Origin: Gammaproteobacteria bacterium
Lineage (GTDB): Bacteria > Pseudomonadota > Gammaproteobacteria > Steroidobacterales > Steroidobacteraceae
Reading direction: 5' to 3'
Length of the DNA: 59,198 nt
Assembly (NCBI GenBank): GCA_003134045.1
Contig: PLAH01000144.1
Span: forward strand, 1 to 59,198
Positions 28,339-36,465 of this stretch are shown here, one piece after another. Position 1 is the first letter of the stretch. Every line of letters begins with the position of its first letter. Below the pieces are notes generated by a model that did not search any database, was not told the DNA's origin, and was given only the letters and a program-made list of their open reading frames with translations. A program made the translations under genes and the position numbers.

Positions 28339-28355
28339 TGGCGCGCCATTTGCAA
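28339..28355 (+). promoter_or_regulatory. sigma-54 promoter of the DUF6152 operon
   Basis: TGGCGCGCCATTTGCAA has GG and GC spaced by ten bases and matches the RpoN consensus TGGCAC-N5-TTGCA at nearly every position. Transcription would start near 28365, about 50 bp before the ATG at 28415, which has GGAG at 28404. Confidence 0.75.
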
Positions 28356-28414
28356 TGACGAGACGAACGTCAACGCCTCGCCGCCGGCGACCGGCTGTTC
28401 CTTGGAGATCTGTC

Positions 28415-28882
28415 ATGTCGAAGCAAGTTGTAACCCGATCGAAGCAGCCCGCGCGGCCTCTGGCGTTGCTGCTGGCTGCTCTCGTGCTCATGGGCGGCGC
28501 GGTCCCTGCGCTCGGCCATCATGCGTTCGCCGCCGAATACGACGGCGACAGGCCGCTCGATCTGTCCGGGGTGGTGACCAAGGCTCGGTGGGTCAATCCG
28601 CACAGCTGGCTGTACTTCGACGTGAAGGGCGCCGACGGCACAGTGACCAACTGGGGCGTCGAGCTGGCGGCGCCCAATGCGCTGGCGAGCAAGGGGCTGG
28701 CGAAGACGGACTTGGCGCCCGGCGCGCAAATCCGCGTCCGCGGATTCCTCACCAAGAACGGCGGCCCCTTCGGGTATGCGGTCACCATCACGCTCGCCGA
28801 CGGCCGCTCCTTTCAGACGGGTGGTGCCCCGAACACGCCCGCACCGGCGGACGGCGCGAAGCCGGCACCGGCCGGGCCATGA
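28415..28882 (+). CDS. DUF6152 family exported protein
   Basis: 155 residues. The signal peptide (LALLLAALVLMGGAVPALG) ends at HHAFAAEYD, the start of DUF6152 proteins. The small beta-barrel-like body has LSGVVTKARWVNPHSWLYFDVKGADG, WGVELAAPNALASKGL and GAQIRVRGFLTKNG. The tail is Pro/Ala-rich. The role of the family is unknown; members are exported and co-occur with the next two gene types. The start has a good ribosome site. It overlaps the next gene by 4 bp (ATGA). Confidence 0.88.
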   Translation: MSKQVVTRSKQPARPLALLLAALVLMGGAVPALGHHAFAAEYDGDRPLDLSGVVTKARWVNPHSWLYFDVKGADGTVTNWGVELAAPNALASKGLAKTDLAPGAQIRVRGFLTKNGGPFGYAVTITLADGRSFQTGGAPNTPAPADGAKPAPAGP

Positions 28883-29712
28883 ACAAGCGGCGCGTCGTGA
28901 GTTCAGGATTGCACCGCCCTGTTCGGCGCACGTGCGGGCGTTTCGACCTCGGGCGGCTGGTGTTGCTCATCGGGCTGCTGGTGTTCTCACCGGTATTCTC
29001 GCAGAGCGCTCAACCCACGCCGGCGAAGATTCCGCGCGTGCCCGGGGGTAAACCGGATTTCTCCGGCATCTGGCAGACCACCAGCGCGGCGGACTACGAC
29101 CTCGAACCGCATTCCGGCCGGAAGGATGCGCCTCCGGGCGCCGGCGTCGTCGAGGGGAACGTGATTCCCTATACGCCGCAGGCGCTCGAGCAAAAGAAGA
29201 AAAACTTCGACAGCCGCACCGAGGACGATCCGCGGCTCAAGTGCTGGACGCTCGGTACACCGCGCGGCATCTACTACCCCGAGCCTTTTCAGATCTTTCA
29301 GCGTCCCCAGGACCTGACGGTATTCTTCGAGTTCGGCGATTCGGTGCGAACCATACATACCGACGGCACGCTGCATCCGGTGGATCAAGACCAGGAATTC
29401 TGGCTGGGCGACTCTCGCGGACATTGGGAAGGCGACACGCTGGTGGTGGACGTCACGGACTTCAACGATCAGACGTGGCTCTCCCGCGCCGGAGACTTTC
29501 ACGACGAGGCACTGCACGTGGTCGAACGCTGGACGCTGCTCGACGCCAATACCATCGACTACAAGGCGACGATCGAGGATCCGAAGATATTCAGCAAACC
29601 GTGGAATCTGGAGGTGTACCTCTACCGGCATCGAGAGCCGAACTTCCAGTTGATCGAAAACTATTGCTACACCTTGGATTACGACAAGTACTACCCGGTG
29701 CCGAAAGAATGA
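28879..29712 (+). CDS. exported protein of unknown function, GDSRGHWEG family, paralog 1
   Basis: 277 residues with an N-terminal signal/anchor (LGRLVLLIGLLVFSPVFSQS), then PDFSGIWQTTSAADYDLEPH. The conserved core is FWLGDSRGHWEGDTLVVDV, then LSRAGDFHDEALHVVERWTL and YKATIEDPKIFSKPW. The same core occurs in the next gene, so the two are tandem paralogs. The family is widespread in Acidobacteria and soil Proteobacteria but has no assigned function that I can name. Repeated lipocalin-like beta structure is possible. Overlaps of 4 bp at both ends (ATGA) show tight translational coupling. Confidence 0.87.
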   Translation: MNKRRVVSSGLHRPVRRTCGRFDLGRLVLLIGLLVFSPVFSQSAQPTPAKIPRVPGGKPDFSGIWQTTSAADYDLEPHSGRKDAPPGAGVVEGNVIPYTPQALEQKKKNFDSRTEDDPRLKCWTLGTPRGIYYPEPFQIFQRPQDLTVFFEFGDSVRTIHTDGTLHPVDQDQEFWLGDSRGHWEGDTLVVDVTDFNDQTWLSRAGDFHDEALHVVERWTLLDANTIDYKATIEDPKIFSKPWNLEVYLYRHREPNFQLIENYCYTLDYDKYYPVPKE

Positions 29713-30707
29713 GAAACCTCGCCCTTCAGCTCCTCATCCGATTGGCCATCGCCGCGGGCGGCAGCGCACTGACGGCGGTGGTCGGCCACGCTCAGTCGGC
29801 ACCCGCCGCGCCAACGGCGGCGGCCACCGCGCCCGCGCAGCCGCCCCAGGGCGGCATCCGCTTCGAGCAGACCACGCCGGTCGCGGGCGGCAAGTGGACC
29901 GGCAAGCGGCTGGCGGACGGGCAGCCGGATATCGCCGGCGATTGGTCCAACACCGTCGGCAATCACAACAATTTCATCGACCCTCAGGGCGGCATTCCCA
30001 ACGATCCGCAGGACCGGGGCCGCCCGGTCAAGCCGCGTGAACGCCGCGCCCCGAGCCGCGTCAGCGATCCGCCCGACGGCCAGCTGCCCTACTTGCCGTG
30101 GGCGCGCGCCAAGCAGCAGGAATTTCAAGACGGATTCTTCAACAACACCCGGCCCGAGTATGTCGAGCCGCTTGCTCGATGCGCTCCGGCGGGAATACCC
30201 AAGTCGTTTTACTGGCACGGCTACGAGATTCGCCAATATCCGGGGTACGTCGTATTTCTGTTCAATTCGGGTTCGCGCATCATCTATCTGGACAATCACC
30301 GGCATCTGCCCGCGAACATCAGTCTTTGGCAGGGCGACTCGCGCGGACATTGGGAAGGCAACACGCTGGTGGTGGATGTCGGCAACTTGAACGCCAAGGC
30401 GCGGCTCGGCCGGACCGGCGACTTCACCACCGAGAATGTGCACGTGGTCGAACGCTATATTTTCGACAACGGCAACAAGCGGTACGACTACGTCGCCACG
30501 TTCACCGATCCGACGGCGTTCTCGCGGCCGTTCACCGTGACCATTCCGGCCCGGCGCTGGACCGTGGACGATGAGCCCAACGGCTGGCACTACGAAGTGC
30601 CGCTGGCGAACAATCCGGGCAAGGAGCGGATCGGCGACCACCTCGAGCGAATCTGCGTAGAAAACAACGGCGGCTTCGGCCGGGTCGCCACCTCCGCCAA
30701 GAAGTAG
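29709..30707 (+). CDS. exported protein of unknown function, GDSRGHWEG family, paralog 2
   Basis: 332 residues. Signal peptide (LIRLAIAAGGSALTAVVGHAQ), a Pro/Ala linker, then PDIAGDWSNTVGNHNNFIDP. The core is LWQGDSRGHWEGNTLVVDV, LGRTGDFTTENVHVVERYIF and YVATFTDPTAFSRPF, clearly paralogous to the preceding protein over about 100 residues. The insert before the core (LPYLPWARAKQQEFQDGF) differs. The C-terminus has DHLERICVENNGG. Exported, function unknown. Confidence 0.87.
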   Translation: MRNLALQLLIRLAIAAGGSALTAVVGHAQSAPAAPTAAATAPAQPPQGGIRFEQTTPVAGGKWTGKRLADGQPDIAGDWSNTVGNHNNFIDPQGGIPNDPQDRGRPVKPRERRAPSRVSDPPDGQLPYLPWARAKQQEFQDGFFNNTRPEYVEPLARCAPAGIPKSFYWHGYEIRQYPGYVVFLFNSGSRIIYLDNHRHLPANISLWQGDSRGHWEGNTLVVDVGNLNAKARLGRTGDFTTENVHVVERYIFDNGNKRYDYVATFTDPTAFSRPFTVTIPARRWTVDDEPNGWHYEVPLANNPGKERIGDHLERICVENNGGFGRVATSAKK

Positions 30708-30715
30708 GCGGCAAC

Positions 30716-31219
30716 ATGTCCACCTTGCTGGCGATGGCCGAGAAGCTCGAACAGACCGGCATCGGCACGGCGATCGCCGAGGGACGCTATGCCTTCCCGG
30801 TCATCGAGGGCATCCATCTCATCGGCCTGTCGATGGCGGTCGGCCTCATTCTGCTCATCGATTTGCGCTTGCTTGGCGCTTTCCTGCCGGACGTATCGGT
30901 CAAGGCCCTGCACCGGCAACTCCAGCCCTATGTCTTTGCGGGCTTCGCGATCGTCATCCTGGCCGGCGTGCTGCTGTTCGTGTGCGAAGCCTCGGTGGTG
31001 ATCGTGAGTCCACCGTGGCCGTTCAAGATGTTCTTCTTGGTCTTGGGCGGAGCGAACGCACTTTACTTCGAGTTCATCACGTCCCGCAGGCCGGAGGCGC
31101 TGCCGGACCACGGCCCGCTGCCCGGCAACGTGAGGTATGCGGGATTCGCGTCTTTCGCTCTCTGGGTGCTCGTCATCGTCTGCGGCCGATTGATTCCCTA
31201 TATTCCCCATTGGGCGTGA
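30716..31219 (+). CDS. DUF6644-like four-helix membrane protein A
   Basis: 167 residues with about four transmembrane helices (about 26-52, 68-92, 100-118 and 140-160). Features are YAFPVIEGIHLIGLSMAVGLILLIDLRLLG and KMFFLVLGGANALYFE. An intramembrane His (EGIHLIG) and the Asp/Arg in LIDLRLLG could be functional. It starts 8 bp after the previous gene in the same operon. It and the next gene resemble each other in size and topology. Function unknown. Confidence 0.82.
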   Translation: MSTLLAMAEKLEQTGIGTAIAEGRYAFPVIEGIHLIGLSMAVGLILLIDLRLLGAFLPDVSVKALHRQLQPYVFAGFAIVILAGVLLFVCEASVVIVSPPWPFKMFFLVLGGANALYFEFITSRRPEALPDHGPLPGNVRYAGFASFALWVLVIVCGRLIPYIPHWA

Positions 31220-31248
31220 GCCTCTCGGCCGGCCCGTCAGGAGATCCC

Positions 31249-31722
31249 ATGTCCTTCGGCGATGTACTGGCGTCGATCCAATCGAGTTCCCTGTCGCACG
31301 CGATCGCCGAGTCGAATCACATGCTGGTCGCGGGCCTGCAGATCGTCCATGTCTTCGGGTTCATTTTCCTGCTGGCGCCGCTGATCCTGATCGCCTTGCG
31401 CGTTCTGGGGCTGGTGCTTCGCGACCAGCCGCTCGAGAGTCTCGTCAACCAATCGAAGAAGCTGTCGCTGGCGGGACTCGTCTTGTCGTTGGCGAGCGGC
31501 GTGCTCATGTTTCTCTCCGCGCCGATGCACTATTACGCCAACTGGGCGTTCGACACGAAGATGCTGCTGCTCGTGGCCGCTCTGGCGATCTACGGCCTGC
31601 TGTTTCTCTGGGTGGCGCCCCGCGGCTCCGCCCATCCGTCAATGGCCAAGCTCAACGTCTCGCTGTCGCTGATCCTATGGATTGCCGTCTGCATGGCCGG
31701 GCGGGCGATCGGGTTCGTCTAG
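31249..31722 (+). CDS. DUF6644-like four-helix membrane protein B
   Basis: 157 residues, four transmembrane helices (about 27-55, 71-90, 103-122 and 135-155). It has MLVAGLQIVHVFGFIFLLAPLILIALRVLGL, which parallels the first helix pair of protein A (the I-x-H in the same place), and TKMLLLVAALAIYGLLFL parallel to KMFFLVLGG. Protein A and B are probably a diverged pair that could form a heterodimer. AGGAG lies seven bases before the ATG. It ends the + operon and is convergent with the amidohydrolase gene. Confidence 0.82.
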   Translation: MSFGDVLASIQSSSLSHAIAESNHMLVAGLQIVHVFGFIFLLAPLILIALRVLGLVLRDQPLESLVNQSKKLSLAGLVLSLASGVLMFLSAPMHYYANWAFDTKMLLLVAALAIYGLLFLWVAPRGSAHPSMAKLNVSLSLILWIAVCMAGRAIGFV

Positions 31723-31815
31723 GGGCGGTGCCGGCGCGCACCGGCTGGGCGACAACGCGGGCCCCATGGGGTCAAGCAGCGCTCTTGGCGCTGCCACCCG
31801 GTAGTCGAGTCCGTG

Positions 31816-32976
31816 CTACACGGTACGTCCCTTCAGTTTGAGCAGAGTGCGGCTGTTGTCGATGTAGATGAGTTGACGCTGCTGCGGCGTCAGTGCCTGA
31901 TCCAACGTGGCGATGGCGGGAGCCACGTCGCCGTTGGTGCCGCCGTTGACGCCGTAATCCGTGCCGAAGAGGATTCGGTCGGCCCCCAGTTTGGACGCCG
32001 CCAGTTCCACCCAGTCGCCGATACGCGAGTAGGGGCCCGGGTCGATGTACAGTCTGCGCAGCCGCTGCAGCGGGTCCTTCACGCCCGCCTTTTGCGCGGC
32101 CGGCACGATGGCATCGATGAGGTAGGGCAGAAATCCCGCCAGCATGATGACCTGGACGGTCACGTCCGGATACGGATCGAGAAAGTCGGTGAGACCCAAG
32201 GTAATGCCGCCCGCGGCCAGATGGGAATTGCTGATGAGAGTCCAGCGCGCATAGTCGGTGTCGGTCGGAATCACGACCGGGGGTTGGCCGGGCACGTGGC
32301 TGCTGGCCGGCGCGCGGTGGATGAAAAAATGGCTGCGGTAAGTCTGGGCCGCGGCAAATAGGGGGGCGAGCGTGCGGGCACCCTCCAACGTTGAGAACGC
32401 GTTGAGCGGCAGCGAGCCGCCGATGAAACCCAAGTCCCGGTGCGCCCGGCTCAACTCCTCCGCCGCCCATTGCGGATCGGCCGTCGGCAGCGCGGCGACG
32501 CCGAAGAAGCGGTCGGGGTATCGATGCACGACCTCCGCCAGTTCGTCGTTGAAGGCCCGGAACAGGGGGCGTAAATCCTCGATCGGAACGGTCGCATCCA
32601 GTCCGAGCGCCACCGTCTGCGTCAGAAGCTGGTGTTGAATGCCGTTCTGATCCAGGTGCCTGAGACGCGCCGGAATGTCCGAGGGTGAAAAGACGGCGGG
32701 GGTGCCGGCGGCGAACGAGGCGGTGTCGACGTTTTGCAGGCGGGCGATGCCATCCGACGAGGTGACGATCCGCGGCGCCTGGCCTCGGTCCGAGAAGAAT
32801 CGGACTTCCGCGCGCGAGGCATAGTGGCTGTGCCAATCGACGAGCACGCGTGCGCCCGCCGGCTTGACGGCCGTGGGAGCGGATTGCGCGGCGCCGACGC
32901 GGCCATAGAGAGGCAGCAGGGTGGCCGCGGCGAGCGAGGATTTCACCAGGAACGATCGACGAGTGACGTTGTTCAT
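31816..32976 (-). CDS. Tat-exported amidohydrolase-2 family protein
   Basis: 386 residues. The start at 32976 gives a twin-arginine signal (MNNVTRRSFLVKSSLAAATLLP); an ATG further out would put 25 odd residues in front. The catalytic domain belongs to the ACMSD / amidohydrolase_2 group: VLVDWHSHY (metal His49 and His51), LRHLDQNGIQHQLLT, FGVAALPTADPQWAAEELSRA, the later HRA and HF metal region, and LFGTDYGVN near the end (catalytic Asp). It is probably a decarboxylase or hydrolase acting in the periplasm. It follows the TonB receptor gene by 13 bp, so it is cotranscribed. Confidence 0.9.
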   Translation of the reverse strand: MNNVTRRSFLVKSSLAAATLLPLYGRVGAAQSAPTAVKPAGARVLVDWHSHYASRAEVRFFSDRGQAPRIVTSSDGIARLQNVDTASFAAGTPAVFSPSDIPARLRHLDQNGIQHQLLTQTVALGLDATVPIEDLRPLFRAFNDELAEVVHRYPDRFFGVAALPTADPQWAAEELSRAHRDLGFIGGSLPLNAFSTLEGARTLAPLFAAAQTYRSHFFIHRAPASSHVPGQPPVVIPTDTDYARWTLISNSHLAAGGITLGLTDFLDPYPDVTVQVIMLAGFLPYLIDAIVPAAQKAGVKDPLQRLRRLYIDPGPYSRIGDWVELAASKLGADRILFGTDYGVNGGTNGDVAPAIATLDQALTPQQRQLIYIDNSRTLLKLKGRTV

Positions 32977-32989
32977 GGGCGCGTCTCGG

Positions 32990-35650
32990 TCAGCGAAAGC
33001 GGTAGTTCGCGCCGACCAGGATGAACCGGCCCGCGGCGCCGTTCGGCGCAATGAAGGAATACGGGTTGATGCCGCTCGAACGATTCCCGTTCACATATTG
33101 TTCGGGATACTTGTCCAGAATGTTGTTCACGGTGACGCTGAGATTCAAGTTCTGTTGGATTTCGTAGCCCAACGCGATGTCCAGGTAAGTTTCCGGCGAG
33201 AACACTTGATCGACGTTGCCGTTGGCCTGGACCGTGTTCGGGACGTTGCCGACGTTGTAACGGTACGTGCTGTAGCGCGTGCCGGTGGCCTCGAACGACC
33301 ACTCGGCCCAGGTGTAGTGTCCGCTCAGGATGACCTTGCTCTTGGGCGTTCCGGTCTGCGCATCGCGAAACCGCGAATTGTTCAGCACCGTGATCGTGGT
33401 CCCGCCCACATTCACGGTGTTGTGCGGATCCTTGACGGAGGTGGTGTCGTAACTGGTGGCCAGGGAGACATCGAGCTTGCCCACGGGCAGTTCGAAGAAT
33501 TTCTGCGCCACGATGTCGATGCCATCGGTCCGCGAGTCCCAAGCGTTCAAGTAGTAGGTCGCTTGGGTGTAGCCCACGAGACCCGCCGCGTTGAACGCCT
33601 TGGTTACGCTGGGGCCCTGGATGGGATCCGTCACCGTGATGACATTGTCGATCTTGAGGTGATAGGCATCGACGGTGACCGAGCTGCTGTCATCCGGGCG
33701 GATGACGAATCCCAGCGAGTACGTGGTGGACTTCTCGGGCTCCAGGGGCTTCGCGCCGAACGTCGCCGCGACCGGATCCGACGGACGGAATTGGCGCGTA
33801 TAGCCGGGCGTGAGATTGCTGATGCCGTTGTTGCTGAAGGTGCCCGTGTAGCTCGTGACCTGCTGGCCGATCTCGGCGAGGCTGGGTGCGTGAAAGCCGC
33901 TGCTCACGGTGCCGCGGACGGCGAAGGCCGGAACGAATTCGTACCGTGCCGTGACGCGATAGTTGGCGGTGCTGCCGAAGTCCGAGTAATCCTCGAAGCG
34001 GCCGGTGACGCCCACATCGAATTTTTGCGTGATCGAGGCGTCGACGCCGAGATAACCGCCGCTGACGTGACGGCTGATGGTGCCGGTATCGATGGGGGAA
34101 ATGCCCGCGGTGGACGAACCGGTCGCGCCGATCGACCCTGCCGCGGAGGCGAAGTTGACCCCGGAGAACTGCGAGGCGTACTGGTCGTAGATGCCGGCGT
34201 AGCTGCCCGCGACCTGAGCGGCCGTCTTTCCCGCGTAGGCGGCAGAGGTGCCGGCATAGACCGTGCCCGGAGCCGAATAGAGCGACCACAGCGGCAAGCC
34301 GGCCAGCGGGCCGGGTGAGTATCCCACGTAATCCCCGAGGTCGCCCGTGCCCCAGGATTCCTGGCGGAACAGCGCCCCCGCGGACACCACGGAGGATTTG
34401 ATGAAGGGGATGGCCAGGTCGCGGTGATAGTCGGCGGTGACGCTGGTCGTATGATCGATCCAGGACCCCAGATAGAAGCTGGTCGGGCTGGCGGGCCCCC
34501 AGCTTGGATTGATCGATGAGTAGGTATACCGGCCGGTCTCGTTTCGACCGTACGATACGCCGACATCCACATCGCCGAACTCAGGAGTGCCGTAACGCAG
34601 TCCGCCCACGGCGGCGTAATCCTTGGACGTATAAGTCATCGTCGGTTGGTAACCGTTCGGGTAGATGCCGAGTTCATCGGTAGGCGACAGCTGAGTGGGG
34701 TTGGTCGCGGTCACGCTCGACGTATTGGACGCCACGACGCGCTCGGGGTTGACGTAATTGTTGGAGGACTTCTTCGAGTAATTCACCCAGCCGTACGCGG
34801 TCACCGCGTCGTCCAGCGGCAATTCGGCGTTGGCGAGACCGACCCAGTTGCTGCGGGAAGCCTGGCCCCATTGGCCGTAATCCTTTGGGTAAGTCTGGTT
34901 GCGCGGATCGCCGTTCGGGAACAACTGGCGCCAGTCCCCCGCGCTTCGGTCGACGTTGGTGTTGTTCAGGCGATCGATGTTCACGTTGAGAAAACCGCTG
35001 TCGCCGAGTTTGAACCCCTTGTTGCCGAGAAACTGATACGTCTCTCCGCCTCCATCGCTGTACGATCCGCCGCGCGCGTCGATGTCGCCGCCGGAGGCGT
35101 TGCTCTTGAGAACGATGTTGATGACGCCGGCGATCGCATCCGAGCCGTACTGCGCGGCCGCGCCGTCCCGCAAGACCTCGACGCGTTCGACGGCGCTCAA
35201 CGGGATGGTGTTGATGTCGACGACCTGGGTCGCGGGCCACGGGTCGGTGCCTGAGAGCTGCGACGACAGATTGCGCCGCTTGCCGTTGACGAGAATGAGC
35301 GTGTATCCCGGGCCGACGCCGCGCAGCGATGCCGCCCGCACGCCTTGACCCTTGACCGCGTTTTGACCTTGCGGGAAGTTGAAGGAGGGATGCAGCTTCG
35401 ACAGGGCCTCGTTGATCGTGACCGCGCCCGTTTGTTGCAACTCGGCGCTCGAGATCACGTCGACCGGCGCGGTGCTGGTGAGCGCGGTGATGTCCTTGCG
35501 CGCGGTCCCCAATACCACGATGGCGTCGAGTCCATCGGCGGCGGCGGCATCGGTGTCCACCGCCTGTTCCGCATGCAACGGCACCGCCGCCGCTGCAGCC
35601 AGTATCGCTGCGACCGCAGCTCGAATTGAATTTCGCATGCTCTCTTTCAT
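32990..35650 (-). CDS. TonB-dependent outer-membrane receptor
   Basis: 886 residues: signal peptide (RAAVAAILAAAAAVPLHA), then the plug domain with ISSAELQQTGAVTINEALSKL, VRAASLRGVGPGYTLILVNGKRR and VERVEVLRDGAAAQYGSDAIAGVINIVLK. A 22-strand barrel ending in GANYRFR follows. The substrate is unknown; the adjacent amidohydrolase suggests an aromatic or similar organic compound rather than a siderophore. An ATG at 35638 is an alternative start. It has its own sigma-54 promoter (35688-35704) and an upstream enhancer-like site. Confidence 0.93.
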   Translation of the reverse strand: MKESMRNSIRAAVAAILAAAAAVPLHAEQAVDTDAAAADGLDAIVVLGTARKDITALTSTAPVDVISSAELQQTGAVTINEALSKLHPSFNFPQGQNAVKGQGVRAASLRGVGPGYTLILVNGKRRNLSSQLSGTDPWPATQVVDINTIPLSAVERVEVLRDGAAAQYGSDAIAGVINIVLKSNASGGDIDARGGSYSDGGGETYQFLGNKGFKLGDSGFLNVNIDRLNNTNVDRSAGDWRQLFPNGDPRNQTYPKDYGQWGQASRSNWVGLANAELPLDDAVTAYGWVNYSKKSSNNYVNPERVVASNTSSVTATNPTQLSPTDELGIYPNGYQPTMTYTSKDYAAVGGLRYGTPEFGDVDVGVSYGRNETGRYTYSSINPSWGPASPTSFYLGSWIDHTTSVTADYHRDLAIPFIKSSVVSAGALFRQESWGTGDLGDYVGYSPGPLAGLPLWSLYSAPGTVYAGTSAAYAGKTAAQVAGSYAGIYDQYASQFSGVNFASAAGSIGATGSSTAGISPIDTGTISRHVSGGYLGVDASITQKFDVGVTGRFEDYSDFGSTANYRVTARYEFVPAFAVRGTVSSGFHAPSLAEIGQQVTSYTGTFSNNGISNLTPGYTRQFRPSDPVAATFGAKPLEPEKSTTYSLGFVIRPDDSSSVTVDAYHLKIDNVITVTDPIQGPSVTKAFNAAGLVGYTQATYYLNAWDSRTDGIDIVAQKFFELPVGKLDVSLATSYDTTSVKDPHNTVNVGGTTITVLNNSRFRDAQTGTPKSKVILSGHYTWAEWSFEATGTRYSTYRYNVGNVPNTVQANGNVDQVFSPETYLDIALGYEIQQNLNLSVTVNNILDKYPEQYVNGNRSSGINPYSFIAPNGAAGRFILVGANYRFR

Positions 35651-35687
35651 CCTTCAACGCAGTTTGGTTTGACAACGTCGAAGCTCT

Positions 35688-35704
35688 AAGCAAGAGACAT
35701 GCCA
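35688..35704 (-). promoter_or_regulatory. sigma-54 promoter of the TonB receptor - amidohydrolase operon
   Basis: On the - strand TGGCATGTCTCTTGCTT, with GG-N10-GC spacing, fits the RpoN consensus closely. The start site would be near 35677, leaving a leader of about 30-40 bases before the receptor start. Confidence 0.8.
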
Positions 35705-35760
35705 CGCCGATCCAGGCGGTGCCGCGGCGGTTTATCGATGGTCGAGTAGATAATTGAGCA

Positions 35761-35793
35761 GTGCCGCTGCTGCTTTTTGCGCAGTCGCGGCAC
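35761..35793 (-). promoter_or_regulatory. probable enhancer site for the sigma-54 activator, copy 2
   Basis: Read on the - strand, CTGCGCAAAAAGCAGCAG (35784-35767) is identical to the element at 28195-28212 and points the same way relative to its promoter. It is flanked by a different 7-bp inverted repeat (GTGCCGC at 35761, GCGGCAC at 35787). It sits about 60 bp upstream of the sigma-54 promoter at 35704, in the 180-bp gap between the rhodanese and receptor genes. Confidence 0.65.
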
Positions 35794-35829
35794 GCTCGTG
35801 GTTCATTCGAGGCTGGTGGCGAGTGAACG

Positions 35830-36276
35830 CTACTTGGCGGCCGGGTCGGCTGGGGATGGCGGCGGCGTCAACTTCGTGAGCGTGCCGCCGTCCTTCTCAT
35901 ACAGCTGAGCACCGACGGCGCCGGCAACCTTGAATCCCTTGGCCGCCAGCAGATCGGCTGCCTTGCCGGCGCGTGCGGCGTGATTCGATACGGTGACGAT
36001 GGTGCGGTCCTTCGGAATCCACGCCAGGCTCGATTCCAGATCGCTTTGCTGAATGCTCAAATACACGGGAAAACCGCCGATGGCCGTCAGTTCGTACGGG
36101 CGCCGCACATCGATGACCAAGAGTTTCTCGGGATGCTTCAGCAGAACGTCAAATTCGGCGCGCGAGAGCACATGTGCCTTGAACGCAGGCTCGGTTTGCG
36201 CGGCCGGCGCGGCGGGCTGTTGGGCAAACGCGGTTGCCGTCATCACAAGACTCATCGCCAATAACACATGTTTCAT
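35830..36276 (-). CDS. exported rhodanese-like protein without the catalytic cysteine
   Basis: 148 residues. Signal peptide ([19 protein letters not shown]), then a single rhodanese fold: [30 protein letters not shown]. The active-site loop, normally a Cys followed by G-x-R-S, reads [16 protein letters not shown] with Ser97 where Cys belongs, so sulphur transfer is unlikely. It is perhaps a binding or sensing domain. AAAGGA precedes the ATG. It has its own sigma-54 promoter at 36325-36341 and is divergent from the activator gene. Confidence 0.9.
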   Translation of the reverse strand: MKHVLLAMSLVMTATAFAQQPAAPAAQTEPAFKAHVLSRAEFDVLLKHPEKLLVIDVRRPYELTAIGGFPVYLSIQQSDLESSLAWIPKDRTIVTVSNHAARAGKAADLLAAKGFKVAGAVGAQLYEKDGGTLTKLTPPPSPADPAAK

Positions 36277-36324
36277 CGTCGGTATCCTTTACGCAGTGGG
36301 TTGAATCGCAAGACCCTTCGAGTC

Positions 36325-36341
36325 AAGCAACTAGCATGCCA
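36325..36341 (-). promoter_or_regulatory. sigma-54 promoter of the rhodanese-like gene
   Basis: On the - strand TGGCATGCTAGTTGCTT: GG-N10-GC spacing and TTGC at -12. It shares TGGCATG and TTGCTT with the promoter at 35704. The start site would be near 36315, about 40 bp before the ATG at 36276, with AAAGGA in between. No copy of the 18-bp enhancer element is evident upstream; only a weak resemblance at 36421-36442 (AAGAACAGCAG). Confidence 0.78.
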
Positions 36342-36465
36342 GCGGCGCGACGAATGGTATGACGCCATGCAACAACGGTATTGGCGGTATCCCGAGCCGC
36401 TGTCTAGTATTTCTCGGGAATTGCGGTCGTTAAGAACAGCAGATTGGGATAGTAAGGAGCTGTCG

